31,709 nucleotides of DNA from CAZCBJ01 sp964496705. Its GTDB lineage: Bacteria > Chloroflexota > Anaerolineae > Anaerolineales > Anaerolineaceae. The translations under genes were made by a program, and so were the position numbers. Shown piece after piece: positions 1 to 8,258 of the stretch (positions are counted from its first letter, which is position 1; each line of letters begins with the position of its first letter). The notes beneath the pieces are model-generated. The model saw only the letters and a program-made list of their open reading frames with translations. It made no database searches and was not told the origin of the DNA. Location of the stretch: assembly GCA_964496705.1 (NCBI GenBank), contig CAZCBJ010000020.1, forward strand, positions 1-31,709, in the 5' to 3' direction.

Positions 1-2
1 TT

Positions 3-1550
3 ACTGCCGAACTGTATTGGCTTTTCCGACAAAACGGAAGGCCGATTCAAAGCCGCTTTTCTCTAAAGCATCTGCAAGCGGAGATGCCCGGTTTATTGAG
101 TGAGGCATCCGCTTTGCGTGAAGGTGCTCCGAAGGGGAAGAATATCTTCATTTTTGCCACCTTGCATTATTGGATTGAGCATGCGGGCTTATTAGGCATC
201 ACCTTGGCTGCTCAGGGGCATCGGGTTACTTTGGGATATCTACCCTACGCAGAATGGCAGACAGACATCAACCGCTTTGACCTGCGGCGCCAAAATGCTT
301 ATGCTGCCAAAGTGCTGGGACAGGCGGCGCCATTGATGAATGCGGTGTCATTACTGAATTACCGGGTGAACCTTAAACCCTTGCCAGAGGCTTTGTTGGA
401 ACGAGTCAGAACCGTGACCACCTATGACAGCCAGTATACCCTGCAGGTTGAGGACGTGGATGAGGCCAGCGCTATTTACCAGCTACGGATGGAACGCAAC
501 CAGGATGCCGCCCACGCTGCACTGGCCTATCTGCAGGCCAACCGCCCAGACCTGATCATCGTGCCTAATGGAACCATTATGGAACTGGGGGTCATGTATC
601 ATGTCGCCCGCTTCATGAAAATTCCGGTGGTTACTTATGAATTTGGCGATCAGCGCCAGCGCATTTGGGTGGCGCGCAATGCTGAAGTCATGCGTCAGGA
701 AACAGATGCGTTGTGGAAGGCGAAGCAGGATATTCCATTGAGCAGCGCACAACTGGAACGCCTGAAAGCGCTGTTCGTCGCGCGGCAGCGCGCAGCATTG
801 TGGGAAAACTTTGCCCGCCTGTGGCAGGGCACTCCAGCGCAGGGAGGCGAGCAGGCACGGGCTGCCCTCGGGCTGGATCAGCGGCCGGTGGTGCTGCTGG
901 CCACAAATGTATTGGGCGACAGCCTGACCCTGGGCCGGCAGACCTTCAGCAAGAGCATGGCAGAATGGATCAGCCGCACGGTTCAATATTTTGCCGGCCG
1001 ACCAGAAATCCAACTGGTCATCCGCATTCACCCCGGTGAAGTGTTGACTCACGGCACCTCGATGGCGGATGTTGTGCGTGAGGTGCTTCCGCGGCTGCCG
1101 GAATACATCCGCCTGGTGACAGCCAAAGATAGGATGAATACGTACGACCTGATTGAGGTGGCGGACCTCGGCTTGGTGTACACCACGACGGTGGGGCTGG
1201 AGATGGCGATGAATGGACTTCCGGTGGTGGTCTCCGGTCAGACCCATTACCGCGGACGCGGATTCACGCTGGACCCGGATAACTGGGTTTCCTACTATAA
1301 ACTGTTGGGTAGTGTGTTGGAAAATCCATCCGAGCATCGCTTGAGCAAGGAAAAAGTGGAGCTGGCTTGGCGCTATGCGTACCGCTTCTTTTTTGATTTT
1401 CCGCGGCCTTATCCCTGGCACCTGGTGCGGGTATGGGAGGATTACAAAGTGCGACCTTTAACCACCGTTTTGGGCGAATGCCGCGATCAGTGGGCGCAGA
1501 CCCTGGCTTACCTTTCCGGTGAAACGATCGATTGGTCCAAAGTCGAGTGA
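3..1550 (+). CDS. Surface-carbohydrate GT-B-like glycosyltransferase, 5' end outside the window
   Basis: This is a probable cytoplasmic glycosyltransferase of the capsule/surface-carbohydrate type. The frame is open to the left edge. An ATG occurs at 84, but its purine-rich stretch directly abuts it, and the 27 codons upstream resemble the N-terminus of the paralogue at 14650 (YWLFRQNGR here, YWIHRQNNR there). I therefore infer that the gene starts upstream and is 5'-truncated by the window. A Rossmann-like N-half contains IVPNGT and VVTYEFG. The C-half has LVIRIHPGE followed by a YTTTVGLEMAMNG segment, the Ser/Thr-x-x-x-Glu nucleotide-sugar end also seen in CDP-glycerol transferase-like and KpsC/S-like folds. 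The donor and acceptor cannot be read from sequence. The next gene follows after 27 bp. Confidence 0.72.
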   Translation, partial: TAELYWLFRQNGRPIQSRFSLKHLQAEMPGLLSEASALREGAPKGKNIFIFATLHYWIEHAGLLGITLAAQGHRVTLGYLPYAEWQTDINRFDLRRQNAYAAKVLGQAAPLMNAVSLLNYRVNLKPLPEALLERVRTVTTYDSQYTLQVEDVDEASAIYQLRMERNQDAAHAALAYLQANRPDLIIVPNGTIMELGVMYHVARFMKIPVVTYEFGDQRQRIWVARNAEVMRQETDALWKAKQDIPLSSAQLERLKALFVARQRAALWENFARLWQGTPAQGGEQARAALGLDQRPVVLLATNVLGDSLTLGRQTFSKSMAEWISRTVQYFAGRPEIQLVIRIHPGEVLTHGTSMADVVREVLPRLPEYIRLVTAKDRMNTYDLIEVADLGLVYTTTVGLEMAMNGLPVVVSGQTHYRGRGFTLDPDNWVSYYKLLGSVLENPSEHRLSKEKVELAWRYAYRFFFDFPRPYPWHLVRVWEDYKVRPLTTVLGECRDQWAQTLAYLSGETIDWSKVE

Positions 1551-1577
1551 TCCATCAAAAGGTTGGAAGCAGACAGC

Positions 1578-2438
1578 ATGGAAAAACGCGATATCGTTCA
1601 AGAAGTGCGCCAATTTTATGACCGGGTGGGTTGGCAGATGACCGACGAAGGTTTCTATCAGAATGCCCGTTATGAAGATTTGCGCCCCGTGTCCAGCGAA
1701 TATATCCACCGCTGCCATCTGCGCGTCAACCGCTGGCTCAGGCCGCAGGGTAAATATCTCCTGGATGCTGGATGCGGCCCAATCCAGTACCCCGAATACC
1801 TCACCTATTCGCAGGGCTACCAGTTCCGGGTATGTCTGGATATCTCCATAAGGGCCTTGCAGGAAGCGCGCAAGCGCATTGGAGCGCGAGGTCTGTTTGT
1901 GGTGGCGGACGTGGCCCACCTGCCCTTTCAGGCGGATTCTTTTGAAGGAATCGTTTCCTTGCATACTCTTCACCATCTTCCGGTGGATGCTCAGGAGCAG
2001 GCTTATCGGGATTTGTACCGAGTTCTGCAGGCTGGCGCCAGCATGGTGCTGGTGAATGGCTGGACTGAATCAAATCTGATGGAACGGCTGCAGCCCCTGG
2101 TAAGGTTGATGGAAAAGATGGGTACATTGCGGTCGCGACGAGGTCGCCGCACTTCGTCTGCTGTGGAGGAGGAACAAATCAAAGAACGCGCACCAAAAAG
2201 CGATCCAACCGGCACTTATATCCACAAGCAGGACGCAGCTTGGCTGAGAAAAGCTCTCGCCGGGATGCGATTTGAGATGCGCTGTTGGCGGAGCGTCAGC
2301 GTTCGATTTTTGCGGGCGGTCATTCACAGCCCTTTGCTGGGCAGATGGTGGCTGCGCGTCTTATTTGCCCTGGAAGAAAAATATCCGTTTTGGTTTGGCG
2401 AAAACGGCCAATACCCGCTGGTTATTGTGTGGAAGTAG
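1578..2438 (+). CDS. Class I SAM-dependent methyltransferase (type 11-like)
   Basis: A 286-residue cytosolic methyltransferase, probably acting on a sugar or a glycan-linked intermediate given its place in the locus. SAM motif I is LLDAGCGP at residues 61-68, an acidic residue ends strand 2 (D88), and ADVAHLPF (110-117) and SLHTLHHLP follow in the expected order. An in-frame TTG at 1563 is possible. I prefer ATG 1578 because a GGAAG sequence lies about 8 bp upstream of it. The C-terminal 100 residues are basic and carry no motif I recognise. The family is clear; the substrate is unknown. Confidence 0.82.
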   Translation: MEKRDIVQEVRQFYDRVGWQMTDEGFYQNARYEDLRPVSSEYIHRCHLRVNRWLRPQGKYLLDAGCGPIQYPEYLTYSQGYQFRVCLDISIRALQEARKRIGARGLFVVADVAHLPFQADSFEGIVSLHTLHHLPVDAQEQAYRDLYRVLQAGASMVLVNGWTESNLMERLQPLVRLMEKMGTLRSRRGRRTSSAVEEEQIKERAPKSDPTGTYIHKQDAAWLRKALAGMRFEMRCWRSVSVRFLRAVIHSPLLGRWWLRVLFALEEKYPFWFGENGQYPLVIVWK

Positions 2439-2460
2439 AGTGGAAATGTCAGGAGACAGC

Positions 2461-3468
2461 ATGGACTGGTCATCAAAGGTGGTACTGGTTACGGGTGGAA
2501 CTGGCTCATTTGGTAAAAAATTCGTTGAGATCATGCTCAAAAACTACCACCCGCATAAAATCATCATCTACAGCCGCGACGAACTCAAGCAGCATGAGAT
2601 GCGCAGCGCAGGTTTTAATCATCCCTGCCTGCGTTATTTCATCGGGGATGTGCGCGATGAGCATCGCTTGCGCCGCGCCTTTAACGGGGTGGACGTGGTG
2701 ATTCATGCGGCTGCGCTCAAGCAGGTGCCGGCTTGCGAATATAATCCCATGGAAGCGATCAAGACCAACATCCTGGGCAGCAGCAACGTCATCGATGCAG
2801 CGTTGGATGCCGGCGTGGCGCGTGTGCTGGCGCTTAGCACGGATAAAGCGGTCAATCCGGTCAACCTGTACGGCGCGACCAAACTGTGCGCCGAAAAGCT
2901 GGTAGTCCAAAGCAATTATTACGCCGGGGGCAGGGAAACTCGTTTTAGTTGTGTCCGCTACGGGAATGTCGTCGGCAGCCGTGGGAGTGTGGTACCAGTC
3001 TTCATCAAGCAGCGCCAGAACGGCCAGGTGACCATCACCGATGAGCGGATGACCCGGTTCTGGATTTCTCTGGAGCAAGGCGTGCGGTTTGTGATCCGCT
3101 GCACCGAGCAAATGTACGGCGGCGAGGTGTTTGTGCCTAAGATTCCTTCAATGAATATTATGGACCTGGCCAGAGCGGTTGCGCCGGACGTCGAGATCAA
3201 GATCACCGGAATTCGACCCGGAGAAAAGCTGCACGAGGTCCTGATTTCGGAAGATGAGGCGCGCACGACGGTGGACGCAGTTGATATGTTCGTCGTCCAA
3301 CCGGCTGAGATGGCCTGGTTTGCCCGCGATTGGGAAAAAAACGGTAAACCGGTGCCGGACGGCTTTCGCTATGCCAGCAATACCAATGAAAAATGGCTCT
3401 CGATTGAGGATATTCGCAAGATCATCGCACCCATCGAAGCAGCGTATGAGCAGGGGACGCTGGGATGA
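2461..3468 (+). CDS. pseB: UDP-N-acetylglucosamine 4,6-dehydratase (inverting), PseB family
   Basis: An extended SDR that in known PseB enzymes converts UDP-GlcNAc to UDP-2-acetamido-2,6-dideoxy-beta-L-arabino-hexos-4-ulose, the first step towards pseudaminic acid. The NAD(P) motif TGGTGSFG is at residues 11-18. The catalytic STDK is at 126-129 and YGATK at 137-141. YSRDELKQ, RYGNVVGSRGSVVP and GIRPGEKLHE match the PseB/FlaA1 pattern closely, over the usual length (335 aa). The frame is open further upstream, into the methyltransferase gene. ATG 2461 is chosen because AGGAG lies 5 bp before it and translation then begins directly at the Rossmann fold. The stop overlaps the next start (ATGA). 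FnlA/CapE-type enzymes are relatives, but the match to PseB is better. Confidence 0.9.
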   Translation: MDWSSKVVLVTGGTGSFGKKFVEIMLKNYHPHKIIIYSRDELKQHEMRSAGFNHPCLRYFIGDVRDEHRLRRAFNGVDVVIHAAALKQVPACEYNPMEAIKTNILGSSNVIDAALDAGVARVLALSTDKAVNPVNLYGATKLCAEKLVVQSNYYAGGRETRFSCVRYGNVVGSRGSVVPVFIKQRQNGQVTITDERMTRFWISLEQGVRFVIRCTEQMYGGEVFVPKIPSMNIMDLARAVAPDVEIKITGIRPGEKLHEVLISEDEARTTVDAVDMFVVQPAEMAWFARDWEKNGKPVPDGFRYASNTNEKWLSIEDIRKIIAPIEAAYEQGTLG

Positions 3469-4382
3469 CTCGCATCCTGGTCACCGGCGCCAGCGGGCTG
3501 TTGGGCTTGAACCTGTGTATGGAATTATGTTCCAGTCACGAGGTGCTGGGCGTGGTCAACAGCCATGGTTTGGCAGGCGCGCCTTTTCAAGTGGTCGCCT
3601 TGGACTTGGTGAACCCGGAGGTATTGGATGAATGTTTGAAAAGCTTTCAGCCGGAAGTGATCCTGCATTGTGCCGCGCTGGCCAACCTGGATGCTTGTGA
3701 GGCCGATCCTGTGCTGGCACAACGCTTGAATGCAGAGCTTCCGGGTCAGATCGCGCGAATGTCTGCCCGGCGCGGGATCAAGTTGATCCATGTCTCCACC
3801 GACGCGGTCTTCGATGGAATTCGCGGAGGCTATCGGGAGGAGGACGCGGCCAACCCGATTGGCGTGTATTCGCGAACCAAATTGGAGGGTGAGCAAGCCG
3901 TCTGCCAGGCTGATCCAGGTGCGATCATCTCTCGGGTAAATCTTTTTGGCTGGTCTCTGAGCGGCAAACGCAGCCTTGCCGAATTTTTCTTTAACAATCT
4001 CTCAGCAGGCAAACAAGTCAACGGCTTCACAGATGTCTTTTTCTGCCCGCTGCTGGTCAATGACCTGGCGCATATCTTTTTGCGCATGGTTGAGCTGGAT
4101 TTGCAGGGGTTGTATCACACCGTCAGCTCGACCTGTCTGAGCAAATACGAATTCGGCTGCCAGTTGGCGCGGGTGTTCGGCCTGGATGAAACCCTCATCC
4201 AACCCTGCTCGTGGCGTGAAGGCGGTTTGAAGGCTGCCCGTTCACCCAATCTCAGCCTGCAGAGTGATCTCCTGGCATGCGCGCTTGGTGAAAAACTGCC
4301 GGACGTGGAAAGCGGTCTGAAGCGTTTCCACCGCCTGTATCAGGAGGGTTTTCCAGGGCGGCTTCGCAGCATGGCAGGTTGA
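3465..4382 (+). CDS. RmlD-like NAD(P)-dependent sugar 4-ketoreductase (SDR)
   Basis: A 305-residue extended SDR resembling dTDP-4-dehydrorhamnose reductase. It has TGASGLLG at residues 7-14, STDAVFDG at 111-118 (compare the RmlD motif STDYVFDG) and the catalytic pair Y135/K139 in YSRTK. It overlaps pseB by 4 bp, so the two are probably translationally coupled. The likely role, inferred from position, is reduction of the 4-keto group of the PseB product, giving a 6-deoxy-HexNAc with a 4-hydroxyl instead of the 4-amino group that PseC would install. An alternative is a step towards a UDP-L-6-deoxyHexNAc, as with FnlB or WbvR. The family assignment is firm; the substrate is not. Confidence 0.82.
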   Translation: MTRILVTGASGLLGLNLCMELCSSHEVLGVVNSHGLAGAPFQVVALDLVNPEVLDECLKSFQPEVILHCAALANLDACEADPVLAQRLNAELPGQIARMSARRGIKLIHVSTDAVFDGIRGGYREEDAANPIGVYSRTKLEGEQAVCQADPGAIISRVNLFGWSLSGKRSLAEFFFNNLSAGKQVNGFTDVFFCPLLVNDLAHIFLRMVELDLQGLYHTVSSTCLSKYEFGCQLARVFGLDETLIQPCSWREGGLKAARSPNLSLQSDLLACALGEKLPDVESGLKRFHRLYQEGFPGRLRSMAG

Positions 4383-4403
4383 ACCAGACCATCTTGTGAG
4401 AAT

Positions 4404-4410
4404 AAAGGAA
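4404..4410 (+). promoter_or_regulatory. Ribosome binding site fixing the NeuB start
   Basis: AAAGGAA lies 6 bp before ATG 4417. The upstream in-frame GTG at 4396 has no such site, so 4417 is the better start for the following synthase. Confidence 0.6.
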
Positions 4411-4416
4411 AATTTT

Positions 4417-5484
4417 ATGGAAATCAAAATTGGTTTTCACAACATTGGAGAACAGCACCCAACTTATTTCATCGCCGATATCGCTGCCAACCATGATGGC
4501 GACCTGTCGCGCGCCAAACAATTGATCCGCCTGGCCAAGCAAGCCGGAGCGAATGCGGCGAAATTTCAGAATTTTCGTGCGCCTCAAATTGTTTCAGATT
4601 ACGGTTTTCGTTCGCTGGGCGGACAGCAATCCCACCAGGCATCCTGGAAGAAATCGGTTTTCGAAGTGTACCAGGACGCCTCAGTGCCCTTCGAGTGGAC
4701 CCACGACCTGAAAGCGGTGTGCGACGAGGAAGGCATCGATTATTTCTCTGCGCCGTACGATTTTACTGCGACCGATTTCCTGGTTCCGTATATGCCAGCC
4801 ATCAAAATAGGCTCGGGCGAAGTGACCTGGCTGGAAGCAGTGGACTATATAGCCCGCAAGGGATTGCCGGTGCTGCTGGCAACGGGAGCGTCGGACATTG
4901 GAGAAGTGACCGCAGCGGTGCGCACGATCCTGGCGGTAAATCAGCAGTTGGTGCTGATGCAGTGCAATACCAATTACACCGCCAGCCAGGAAAACTTCAA
5001 CCACGTTCATCTAAATGTATTGAAAACCTACCACGCTATGTGGCCTGACCTGATCCTGGGGTTGTCTGATCACACACCCGGTCATGCCGCTGTATTGGGC
5101 GCGGTGGCGCTGGGCGCGCGCGTGGTGGAGAAACATTTCACCGATGACAACAACCGCACCGGCCCCGATCATAAATTTGCCATGAACCCGCAGTCGTGGG
5201 CGGATATGGTGGAGAATACCCGCAAGCTGGAACGCGCATTGGGATCAGCGGATAAATTCGTGGCTGGAAACGAGCAGGATACGGTAATCCTACAACGGCG
5301 CTGCCTGCGCGCTGCGCGTGATGTTCGCAAAAGCGAGGTGTTCACGCGCGAGATGATCGATGTGCTGCGCCCCGCGCCAGCAGATGCGATCAAGCCCGAT
5401 GAAATTTCCGGGGTGATCGGCACCCGCGCGTTGGTAGATATTCCGTTTGGCAAAGAACTGCGCTGGACCATGCTGGGAGAATAG
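4417..5484 (+). CDS. neuB: NeuB-family nonulosonic acid synthase with C-terminal SAF domain
   Basis: The family condenses phosphoenolpyruvate with an N-acetylated hexose to give a nine-carbon 2-keto-3-deoxy acid. The TIM barrel opens with DIAANHDGD (21-29), followed by AAKFQNF, KIGSGE (130-135) and CNTNY (183-187). The metal-ligand histidines are seen as LSDHT (H219) and EKHF (H240). An SAF domain occupies about residues 293-355, starting at RRCLRAARDV and including an LRPAPA segment where NeuB dimers place a substrate-binding arginine. The length (355 aa) is typical. IAANHDGD differs from the IGINHNGD of classic sialate synthases and leans towards SpsE/PseI-like members, so which nonulosonate is made is uncertain. 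It sits between the RmlD-like gene and, beyond a broken glycosyltransferase, spsF. Confidence 0.87.
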   Translation: MEIKIGFHNIGEQHPTYFIADIAANHDGDLSRAKQLIRLAKQAGANAAKFQNFRAPQIVSDYGFRSLGGQQSHQASWKKSVFEVYQDASVPFEWTHDLKAVCDEEGIDYFSAPYDFTATDFLVPYMPAIKIGSGEVTWLEAVDYIARKGLPVLLATGASDIGEVTAAVRTILAVNQQLVLMQCNTNYTASQENFNHVHLNVLKTYHAMWPDLILGLSDHTPGHAAVLGAVALGARVVEKHFTDDNNRTGPDHKFAMNPQSWADMVENTRKLERALGSADKFVAGNEQDTVILQRRCLRAARDVRKSEVFTREMIDVLRPAPADAIKPDEISGVIGTRALVDIPFGKELRWTMLGE

Positions 5485-5489
5485 CTCTT

Positions 5490-5975
5490 TTGCGCATTCT
5501 TTACTTCAGCCGGGATTACACCCCCCACGACCATCGGTTTCTGACTTCTCTGGCTGAGACAAGACACGAGGTCGGCTATTTGCGCCTGGAACGTTCGCAT
5601 TACCAGGTCGAAGATCGTCCGTTACCGGAAAATATCCAGCACATCCTGTGGTTGGGGGGGCAGGAGCCGTTTGAATGGAAATTCATCCCCCGTATGTATT
5701 TGGATTTAAAACGCGTGATTGCTGAATTCAAACCGGATGTGATCCATGCCGGTCCGGTGCAGAGTGCAGCTTTTCTGGCATCATTGAGTGGATACCGACA
5801 GCAGCCGATGGATGCGGTGGGTAACTCGTTTTACCCTTCGGCGCAGCACCCTGATGGTGGGCGACTGCCGGGCGGTGAGGGAGAAAGCGGTCAGCCTGGG
5901 CTTTCCCGAAGAGCGCATCCTTTTATTTCCCTGGGGTGTGGATTTGGCACATTTTTGTCCGGGATCGGGAACTGA
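5490..5975 (+). pseudogene. N-terminal part of a broken GT4 glycosyltransferase
   Basis: This reads as the donor-side start of a GT-B family-4 glycosyltransferase: MRILYFSRDYTPHDHRFL at residues 1-18, then KPDVIHAGPVQSAAFLASL. It begins with TTG 5490, 5 bp after the synthase, with GGGAGA 9 bp upstream. Sensible sequence stops at about 5797, and from there the frame runs through unrelated residues to a stop at 5975. The rest of the protein continues one frame over from about 5788. The segment expected between the halves, with the WGSDLL motif known from related proteins, is absent. I infer a deletion of about 47 bp between two copies of gtggataccg, of which one copy remains at 5788-5797. An assembly error is equally possible. 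Confidence 0.7.
5788..5797 (+). repeat. Remaining copy of a putative 10-bp direct repeat at a deletion junction
   Basis: gtggataccg reads plausibly in both frames at the break: as part of Ser-Gly-Tyr-Arg in the upstream frame and as Val-Asp-Thr-Asp in the downstream frame. That is expected if recombination between two direct copies removed the DNA between them. The second copy is inferred, not seen. Confidence 0.4.
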
Positions 5976-6555
5976 GCTGCGCGAGAGGACCGGATGGGGG
6001 CAGGCGTTTGTGTTGTTATCGTTGCGCTCGTGGGAGCCTTTGTACGGCGTGGACATGCTGGTACGCGCCTTTGCGCGCGCCTCGCACGAATTGGCGGACT
6101 TGCGCTTATTGCTGCTGGGCGGGGGATCACAGGCGGCATTGTTGCGCCAGATTGTGCTGCAGAACAATTTGATGGAGCGAGTCCATTTTGGCGGGCATGT
6201 TCACCAACAGAACCTGCCGTTATATTATCAGGCGGCCGATTTATACCTGAGCGCATCTCATTCGGACGGTTCGTCGGTTTCCCTGTTGGAAGCGCTGGCC
6301 TGCGGCAAGCCGGTTCTGGTGTCAGACATCCCTGGAAACCTGGAATGGGTCAAGGATGGCGAACAGGGTTGGCTGTTTTCCGACGGCAACGAGGATCAAT
6401 TGGTGGAAGGGATCTTCAAAGCATACCACCAGCGGGAGAGCCTGCCCGAGATGGGGGTCAAGGCAAGGCGTTTGGCCGAGCAGCGCGCCAACTGGGCGGA
6501 GAACTTCAAGGTCTTGCTAGCCGCATACCAGCAAGCCAGGGAGCTTGCTCGATGA
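5788..6555 (+). pseudogene. C-terminal part of the broken GT4 glycosyltransferase
   Basis: This is the nucleotide-sugar-binding half of a family-4 glycosyltransferase, frame-shifted relative to its N-terminal half. It has RWMRWVTRFTLRRS, then VGDCRAVREKA, ILLFPWGVDLAHF, LLLLGGGSQ, YYQAADLYLSAS, and the GT4 signature SDGSSVSLLEALACGKPV followed by SDIPGN. The apparent GTG at 5788 has no ribosome binding site, so independent translation is unlikely. The end overlaps spsF by 4 bp (ATGA), so the operon structure was built around an intact gene. If the gap is an assembly artefact, the whole gene (5490-6555) would be a normal glycosyltransferase of about 370 residues. Confidence 0.72.
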
Positions 6556-7322
6556 AGCCGAAAGTGGTTGCCATCATCCAGGGGCGCATGGCATCCAGCC
6601 GCCTGCCGGGAAAAGTGTTGCTGGACATCGGCGGGCAGCCGATGCTGGCGCATGTGGTGGAACGCGCCCGCCGCGCCAGCCAGGTGGATCAGGTGGTGAT
6701 CGCCACCACCGTGGAAGCCTCTGATGATGCGATTGAGGTGTTCTGCAGGGCTAGAGGATATGCTGTCACCCGCGGCAGCCTGCATGATGTGTTGGATCGG
6801 TTTTACCAGGCCGCGCGATCCGCCCGGGCGGATGTGATCGTTCGCTTGACGGCGGATTGCCCGGTGATTGACCCGGGTCTAATTGATCTGACTGTGGCAG
6901 AATTTTTCCGCAGCGGCGCCGCTTTTGTGGCCAACCGACTGCCGCCGCCATTCACCCGCACCTATCCCATCGGACTGGATGTGGAGGTGTGCAGTTATCG
7001 CGCGCTGGAGCGGGCCTGGAATGAGGCAACTGAAAAACATGAACGCGAGCATGTCATGCCTTATTTGTATGATGTACCAGGGCGCTTCAAGGTTCTGAAA
7101 TTGGATTATGAGCGCGACCTGGGCAGCCACCGGTGGACGGTGGATACGGCGGAGGATTTGGAATTGCTGCGGGAAATATTTAAGCGGCTGGAAGAAAAAC
7201 CAAATTTCACCTGGTTGGATGTGCTGGCATTGTTTGAAGAAGATGCTGAATTGGCGCGCATTAATGCCGGGGTAAAACACAAGACTTATCTGGATGTGGA
7301 TGAGCGGAGGGACAATCCATGA
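6552..7322 (+). CDS. spsF: SpsF-type cytidylyltransferase (CMP-nonulosonate synthesis)
   Basis: A 256-residue nucleotidyltransferase that would transfer CMP from CTP to a nonulosonic acid or a related acid sugar. The N-terminal nucleotide-binding loop is AIIQGRMASSRLPGKVL (residues 7-23), the SpsF variant of the IPARGGSK-x-IPxKN loop in NeuA/PseF. RLTADCPVIDP at 98-108 carries the metal-binding aspartate region, and HRWTVDTAEDL follows near residue 195. ATG 6552 overlaps the stop of the broken glycosyltransferase, and its own stop overlaps the next start (ATGA). With the upstream PseB and NeuB it forms an SpsE/SpsF-like set. Confidence 0.85.
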   Translation: MKPKVVAIIQGRMASSRLPGKVLLDIGGQPMLAHVVERARRASQVDQVVIATTVEASDDAIEVFCRARGYAVTRGSLHDVLDRFYQAARSARADVIVRLTADCPVIDPGLIDLTVAEFFRSGAAFVANRLPPPFTRTYPIGLDVEVCSYRALERAWNEATEKHEREHVMPYLYDVPGRFKVLKLDYERDLGSHRWTVDTAEDLELLREIFKRLEEKPNFTWLDVLALFEEDAELARINAGVKHKTYLDVDERRDNP

Positions 7323-8254
7323 CCGCTTTGACGATCTTTTCGGCGCCCAAACCATTCACCCATCCGCACATCGCCTTAATTCAACGCAACGCCATCCGTT
7401 CATGGAAGATGCTCGGTGAACGGGTGGAAGTGATCCTGATGGGTGAGGAAGAGGGCTTGGCGCAAGCCAGCCATGAGCTGGGCGTCCAGCATCTTCCACT
7501 GGTGAAACGGAATGCGCAAGGCACACCCTTGATCAGCGCGATGTTCGCGTTGGCGCGCACATCCACCGATAGCCCGTTGCTGGCTTGTGTCAATGCGGAT
7601 ATCCTGCTGCTGCCGGATTTTATTGATTGCGCGCTAAAGGCAGCCCAGCAAGCCCCGCATTTTTTACTCGTCGGGCAGCGTTGGGATCTGGAAGTGACCG
7701 AGCCGGTGGATTTCTCTGTGGGATGGGAGAGTCGCCTGATGATGCAGATAAGCTCCAGCGGCAGATTGCATCCACCAGCGGGGAGCGATTATTTTATCTT
7801 TCCGAGGTCTTGCTACACGGAAATCCCGGATTTTGCCATCGGGAGGGCGGGCTGGGATAACTGGATGATTTACGAGGCGCGCCAACGCGGCTGGCCGGTG
7901 GTGGATGCGACCGGAGCGATCCACATCATTCATCAGAATCACGATTACAGTCATCTGCCCGGCGGGCAGCCGCATTATCGCCTTCCGGAAACCTTTGAGA
8001 ACACGCGTCTGGCCGGCGGAAAACGGCATATTTTTCATTTGATCGACTGCGATAGACGCATGGAAGATGGGCGCATCCAGCCCTCACAGATCGAGTGGAA
8101 GAAATTCTGGCGGGAGGTGGAAATTTTCCCCCTGGTGAAATTGCACTCAGAGTGGTTGGGACAGCTGTTCTATGCCGTTTTTCACCCGATCAAAGCCTAC
8201 CGGGAATTTCGCGCGTGGATGAAGAAGAAATCCGCTGCGCAGGCGAAGGAGTGA
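7319..8254 (+). CDS. GT-A-like putative glycosyltransferase of poorly characterised family
   Basis: A 311-residue soluble protein that resembles bacterial GT-A-like proteins annotated as putative plant-type glycosyltransferases. ACVNADILLLPDF (residues 89-101) sits where a DxD-type metal site would be. A strongly patterned block follows: GSDYFIFPRS, then FAIGRAGWDNWMIYEA, then IHIIHQNHDY at about residues 202-211. The GWDNW and HQNHDY motifs are likely active-site elements but I cannot assign roles to them. Start and stop both overlap or nearly abut neighbouring genes. Donor and acceptor are unknown. Confidence 0.68.
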   Translation: MTALTIFSAPKPFTHPHIALIQRNAIRSWKMLGERVEVILMGEEEGLAQASHELGVQHLPLVKRNAQGTPLISAMFALARTSTDSPLLACVNADILLLPDFIDCALKAAQQAPHFLLVGQRWDLEVTEPVDFSVGWESRLMMQISSSGRLHPPAGSDYFIFPRSCYTEIPDFAIGRAGWDNWMIYEARQRGWPVVDATGAIHIIHQNHDYSHLPGGQPHYRLPETFENTRLAGGKRHIFHLIDCDRRMEDGRIQPSQIEWKKFWREVEIFPLVKLHSEWLGQLFYAVFHPIKAYREFRAWMKKKSAAQAKE

Positions 8255-8258
8255 GTCG

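Noticed and set aside
84..86. ATG as the true start of the first gene
   Set aside because: The purine-rich stretch abuts the ATG, and upstream codons resemble the paralogue's N-terminus, so the start is probably outside the window.
483..1421. A 312-codon minus-strand open frame
   Set aside because: Opposite the GT-B-like gene with no recognisable domain and shadow-like composition.
2272..2460. N-terminal extension of PseB from the open frame upstream
   Set aside because: This stretch is inside the methyltransferase gene and does not look like PseB; AGGAG precedes ATG 2461.
5740..5820. Programmed ribosomal frameshift joining the two glycosyltransferase halves
   Set aside because: There is no slippery run, and conserved residues are missing at the junction, which a frameshift would not explain; a deletion fits better.
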